Of a stretch of DNA of 7,142 nucleotides, positions 5,446 through 7,142 are shown piece after piece (positions within the stretch are counted from its first letter, which is position 1; every line of letters begins with the position of its first letter). The position numbers and the translations under genes are program-made. The DNA is from Flavobacteriales bacterium. Lineage in GTDB: Bacteria > Bacteroidota > Bacteroidia > Flavobacteriales_D > Parvicellaceae. The stretch lies in contig WFNC01000196.1 of assembly GCA_015488785.1 (NCBI GenBank), forward strand, positions 1 to 7,142, read 5' to 3'. A model generated the notes under the pieces. The model saw only the letters and a program-made list of their open reading frames with translations, searched no databases and had not been told where the DNA came from.

Positions 5446-5473
5446 AAAAAAGGATATAATTTTCTCATTATAT
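5446..5473 (-). terminator. Candidate pyrE terminator
   Basis: On the minus strand an AT-only stem ATATAAT/ATTATAT (5473-5467 with 5460-5454, 6-nt loop) is followed by CC and a run of six T. It lies about 60 bp after the pyrE stop codon. Position and T-run are right, but a stem without GC pairs is weak. Confidence 0.4.
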
Positions 5474-5534
5474 GATAGAACAAATCATAATTAATGGTAT
5501 CTCCTAAATTTTAGATGCTACACTTTAGAAAATA

Positions 5535-6176
5535 TTATTTTACCCAAGTACTTGGTGAAACTCGCCATTCTTTTAAAGCGGTAATTTCTTCTTCAGTTAT
5601 AAAATGCGTACTCAATGCTTGTTTTAGTAAACTGTCATAGTTACTTAAAGACGCTAACTTACAATCAGCTTTTTTAAAGTTTTCTACAGAAATATCAAAT
5701 CCATAAGTAAAGGTTGTTGCCATTCCTTTAATTACTGCACCTGCATCTCGTAATGCTTCTACTGCTTTTAAACTACTTCCACCTGTAGAAACCAAGTCTT
5801 CTAAAACGACAACTGATTGCCCTTTTTCTAGAACTCCTTCAATCATATTGGTTAAGCCATGAGCTTTGGCTGATGAACGAACATAAACAAAAGGCACGCC
5901 CAAATCTTGAGCGATTAAAGCTCCCATAGCGATTCCTCCTGTTGCTACTCCTGCAATAACATCTGGCTTACCAAACTTGTCGAGAATTAATGACACAAAC
6001 TGTTGTCTGATGTAAGTTCTAACTTCGGGGTAAGACAATATTTTTCGATTATCACAATAAATTGGAGACTGCCAACCAGAAGCCCAAGTAACTGGTTCTG
6101 AAGGGGTTAATTTAACTGCTTTTATTTTTAACAATAATTCAGCAACTTTCAATTCCGATTCTAATCCATTTGTCAT
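5535..6176 (-). CDS. pyrE: Orotate phosphoribosyltransferase
   Basis: The enzyme converts orotate and PRPP to orotidine 5'-phosphate and pyrophosphate, the fifth step of de novo UMP synthesis, in the cytoplasm as a dimer. The 213 residues match the usual length. Visible motifs are WASGWQSPIYCDNR (31-44) at the orotate/PRPP entrance, the mobile loop with KAHG (104-107), and the PRPP-binding motif VVVLEDLVSTGGSS (122-135) with its acidic Glu126-Asp127 pair. The family's N terminus begins shortly before the AELLL helix, so the ATG at 6176 is well placed and no other Met fits. It is transcribed alone: a TAnnTTTG box lies just upstream and a candidate terminator downstream. Nothing in the sequence is unusual apart from the very short predicted leader. 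Confidence 0.97.
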   Translation of the reverse strand: MTNGLESELKVAELLLKIKAVKLTPSEPVTWASGWQSPIYCDNRKILSYPEVRTYIRQQFVSLILDKFGKPDVIAGVATGGIAMGALIAQDLGVPFVYVRSSAKAHGLTNMIEGVLEKGQSVVVLEDLVSTGGSSLKAVEALRDAGAVIKGMATTFTYGFDISVENFKKADCKLASLSNYDSLLKQALSTHFITEEEITALKEWRVSPSTWVK

Positions 6177-6181
6177 ACTTG

Positions 6182-6208
6182 CAAAGATATTCGTTTTTAA
6201 GAATTCAA
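6182..6208 (-). promoter_or_regulatory. pyrE promoter (-33 TTG and -7 TATCTTTG)
   Basis: On the minus strand TTG (6208-6206) and TATCTTTG (6189-6182) are separated by 16 bp, close to the Bacteroidota arrangement TTG-N17-20-TAnnTTTG. The -7 box ends only five bases before the ATG at 6176, so transcription would start at or within a few bases of the start codon. Confidence 0.55.
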
Positions 6209-6360
6209 CTAATAAATTTATTCATTTTTAATGAACATTATTAATACTTATTGATTCTAAACAAGAACAATTCATCTAATTCTGAATAATAAAAAACACG
6301 CTCAATCAACAATTATAAAACCAATCTATTTATTCATTCGATTACATTCATAATAAAGCA

Positions 6361-6392
6361 AAAAAAGAGAGGCAATTAAATTACCTCTCTTT
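6361..6392 (-). terminator. Intrinsic terminator of gcvH
   Basis: On the minus strand the stem AAAGAGAGG/CCTCTCTTT (6392-6384 with 6372-6364, 9 bp) continues past one mismatch into two further A-T pairs around a 5-nt loop. It is followed by a continuous T-run ending at 6361. It begins 25 bp after the gcvH stop codon. This is the clearest terminator in the window and separates gcvH from pyrE. Confidence 0.85.
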
Positions 6393-6417
6393 AACACTTA
6401 ATAATATGTACTTCGTT

Positions 6418-6795
6418 TTATCCGATTAAATCATTATAAGCCTCATCATCTAATAAACCTTCTAATTGAGATATATCTGCTACTTTTACTTTTACCATCC
6501 ATCCTCTTCCGTAAGGATCGGTATTGACCAATTCTGGTGAAGCTTCTAACTCTTCATTAATTTCCACGATTTCTCCTGAAAGTGGCATAAATAAATCTGA
6601 AACGGTTTTAACTGCTTCAACAGATCCAAATACTTCTTCTTGATCTAGCGTTTCTCCTTCAGTTTCTATTTCTACGTAAACGATATCTCCTAATTCTCCT
6701 TGTGCAAATTCGGTAATTCCTACTGTTGCAATATCTCCATTTACATTAACCCACTCGTGGTCTTTTGTATATTTTAAGTTTGTTGGTAAGCTCAT
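6418..6795 (-). CDS. gcvH: Glycine cleavage system H protein
   Basis: The lipoyl-carrying shuttle of glycine cleavage moves the aminomethyl group between the P, T and L proteins. From the ATG at 6795 the protein has 125 residues, normal for the family. It contains KYTKDHEWV (8-16), GITEFAQGELGDIVYVE (26-42) and the lipoylation motif GSVEAVKTVSDL (58-69) with Lys63 as the lipoyl-lysine. An in-frame ATG at 6852 would add 19 residues (MINTRKFVFSW...). That extension is not part of the family and is read from AT-rich upstream DNA, so the 6795 start is preferred. The gene is transcribed alone and ends in a strong terminator. The P, T and L genes are not in the window; in Bacteroidota they are often unlinked. 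Confidence 0.96.
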   Translation of the reverse strand: MSLPTNLKYTKDHEWVNVNGDIATVGITEFAQGELGDIVYVEIETEGETLDQEEVFGSVEAVKTVSDLFMPLSGEIVEINEELEASPELVNTDPYGRGWMVKVKVADISQLEGLLDDEAYNDLIG

Positions 6796-6911
6796 TTTAA
6801 ATATATATTTTAGATTATACCACGAAAATACAAATTTTCTAGTGTTTATCATAAAATACTAGAAAATAAGTTGCAAAATATATTGTAAATTGCAAGTTCA
6901 AACTTTTTTAT

Positions 6912-7139
6912 ATGAAAAATATAATTATAATACTACTTATTTTTGTATCCTTTAATATTTATGGGGACGACATAAAACCTTTGACTCAGTTGGAAATAAA
7001 TGAATTACAACTTATACTTTAATTTCTAACAGTCAGAAAGGGAGTCGTTTTTTTTTTAGATGAATCTAATCAATTTGTAATTGACTTTCATTCTCTAAAG
7101 AATAACAATTACGACCTTGAAAAAAAATCAAAATTATAG
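6912..7139 (+). pseudogene. Small secreted-protein frame interrupted by an in-frame stop
   Basis: From the ATG at 6912 the frame gives 36 residues to a TAA at 7020-7022. It then continues without shift for 38 more codons to a TAG at 7137-7139. The first 18 residues (MKNIIIILLIFVSFNIYG) form a convincing Sec signal peptide: Lys near the start, an isoleucine-rich core, and a small residue before DD. The second part (VVFFLDESNQFVIDFHSLK) reads like real protein. It follows a run of ten T (7048-7057), so a slippage or sequencing error is another possibility. The gene is divergent from gcvH, with no clear promoter box or ribosome site. No family is recognised. It could be a 36-residue peptide gene, a nonsense-interrupted pseudogene, or the start of a longer frameshifted gene that leaves the window. 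Confidence 0.4.
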
Positions 7140-7142
7140 AAT

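Larger units (their letters stand above)
5167..5534. other. Spacer between pyrE and the ACP operon
   Basis: No gene is supported on either strand. From the pyrE side it holds an AT-rich hairpin with a T-run (5446-5473), a perfect 17-bp inverted repeat with a pyrimidine loop (5336-5383), a small hairpin TCCCA/TGGGA (5311-5325) without T-run, and two TAnnTTTG-type boxes for the minus strand (5275-5282 and 5188-5195). Confidence 0.7.

Noticed and set aside
6221..6235. Hairpin TTCATT/AATGAA upstream of pyrE
   Set aside because: It has a 6-bp stem with a single G-C pair and a 3-nt loop, and no second copy or conserved operator is known to me. It is expected by chance in this composition.
6815..6838. 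gcvH promoter signals: TATAAT and a TATTTTCG near-match on the minus strand
   Set aside because: TATAAT is not the expected Bacteroidota box, TATTTTCG has one mismatch to TAnnTTTG, and no TTG is spaced correctly. Chance matches are likely in such AT-rich DNA.
6796..6852. N-terminal extension of gcvH from the ATG at 6852
   Set aside because: The 19 extra residues do not belong to the H-protein family and the upstream DNA looks noncoding. The ATG at 6795 gives the standard N terminus.

Overview
The window looks like a low-GC Bacteroidota chromosome, most likely a member of the Flavobacteriaceae. Three things point there. The protein at the left edge ends in a type IX secretion (T9SS) sorting domain. 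Several genes are preceded by the Bacteroidota -7 promoter box TAnnTTTG rather than a sigma70 -10 box and Shine-Dalgarno. The central operon has the gene content of the flexirubin / aryl-polyene pigment loci common in flavobacteria. Assignments come from reading motifs by eye; no database was searched.

Layout. 3-812 (+): 3' end of a secreted T9SS cargo protein, cut by the window edge. 813-1281: a spacer between convergent genes, full of repeats: a 14-bp tandem repeat, two REP-like hairpin units each with a GGTAGC foot on the minus strand, and a folded 70-bp element. 1282-5166 (-): seven tightly packed genes read from right to left: acyl carrier protein (ACP), LpxL/HtrB-type acyltransferase, FabZ-like hotdog dehydratase, 4HBT/YbgC-type thioesterase, ketosynthase, short ketosynthase-like partner, second ACP. 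Junctions are 4-bp ATGA overlaps or gaps of 0-4 bp, so this is one transcriptional unit. 5167-5534: spacer with a perfect 17-bp inverted repeat, a candidate operon promoter and a candidate pyrE terminator. 5535-6176 (-): pyrE. 6418-6795 (-): gcvH with a clear intrinsic terminator. 6912-7139 (+): a small reading frame with a signal peptide, interrupted by an in-frame stop.

How the operon may work (inference). The two ACPs would carry the growing chain. The ketosynthase (Cys-His-His intact) with its Cys-less partner would extend it, and the hotdog protein would act at the dehydration step. The thioesterase would release or edit chains, and the LpxL-like enzyme would transfer the acyl or polyene chain to a lipid or aromatic acceptor at the membrane. 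No ketoreductase, aromatic starter ligase, ammonia lyase, DarA/DarB-type dialkylresorcinol gene or exporter lies in the window, and both ends of the operon are visible. This is therefore a stand-alone partial set that must borrow functions from elsewhere, makes a different product, or is a remnant. It is the most interesting feature of the window. pyrE and gcvH are ordinary housekeeping genes.
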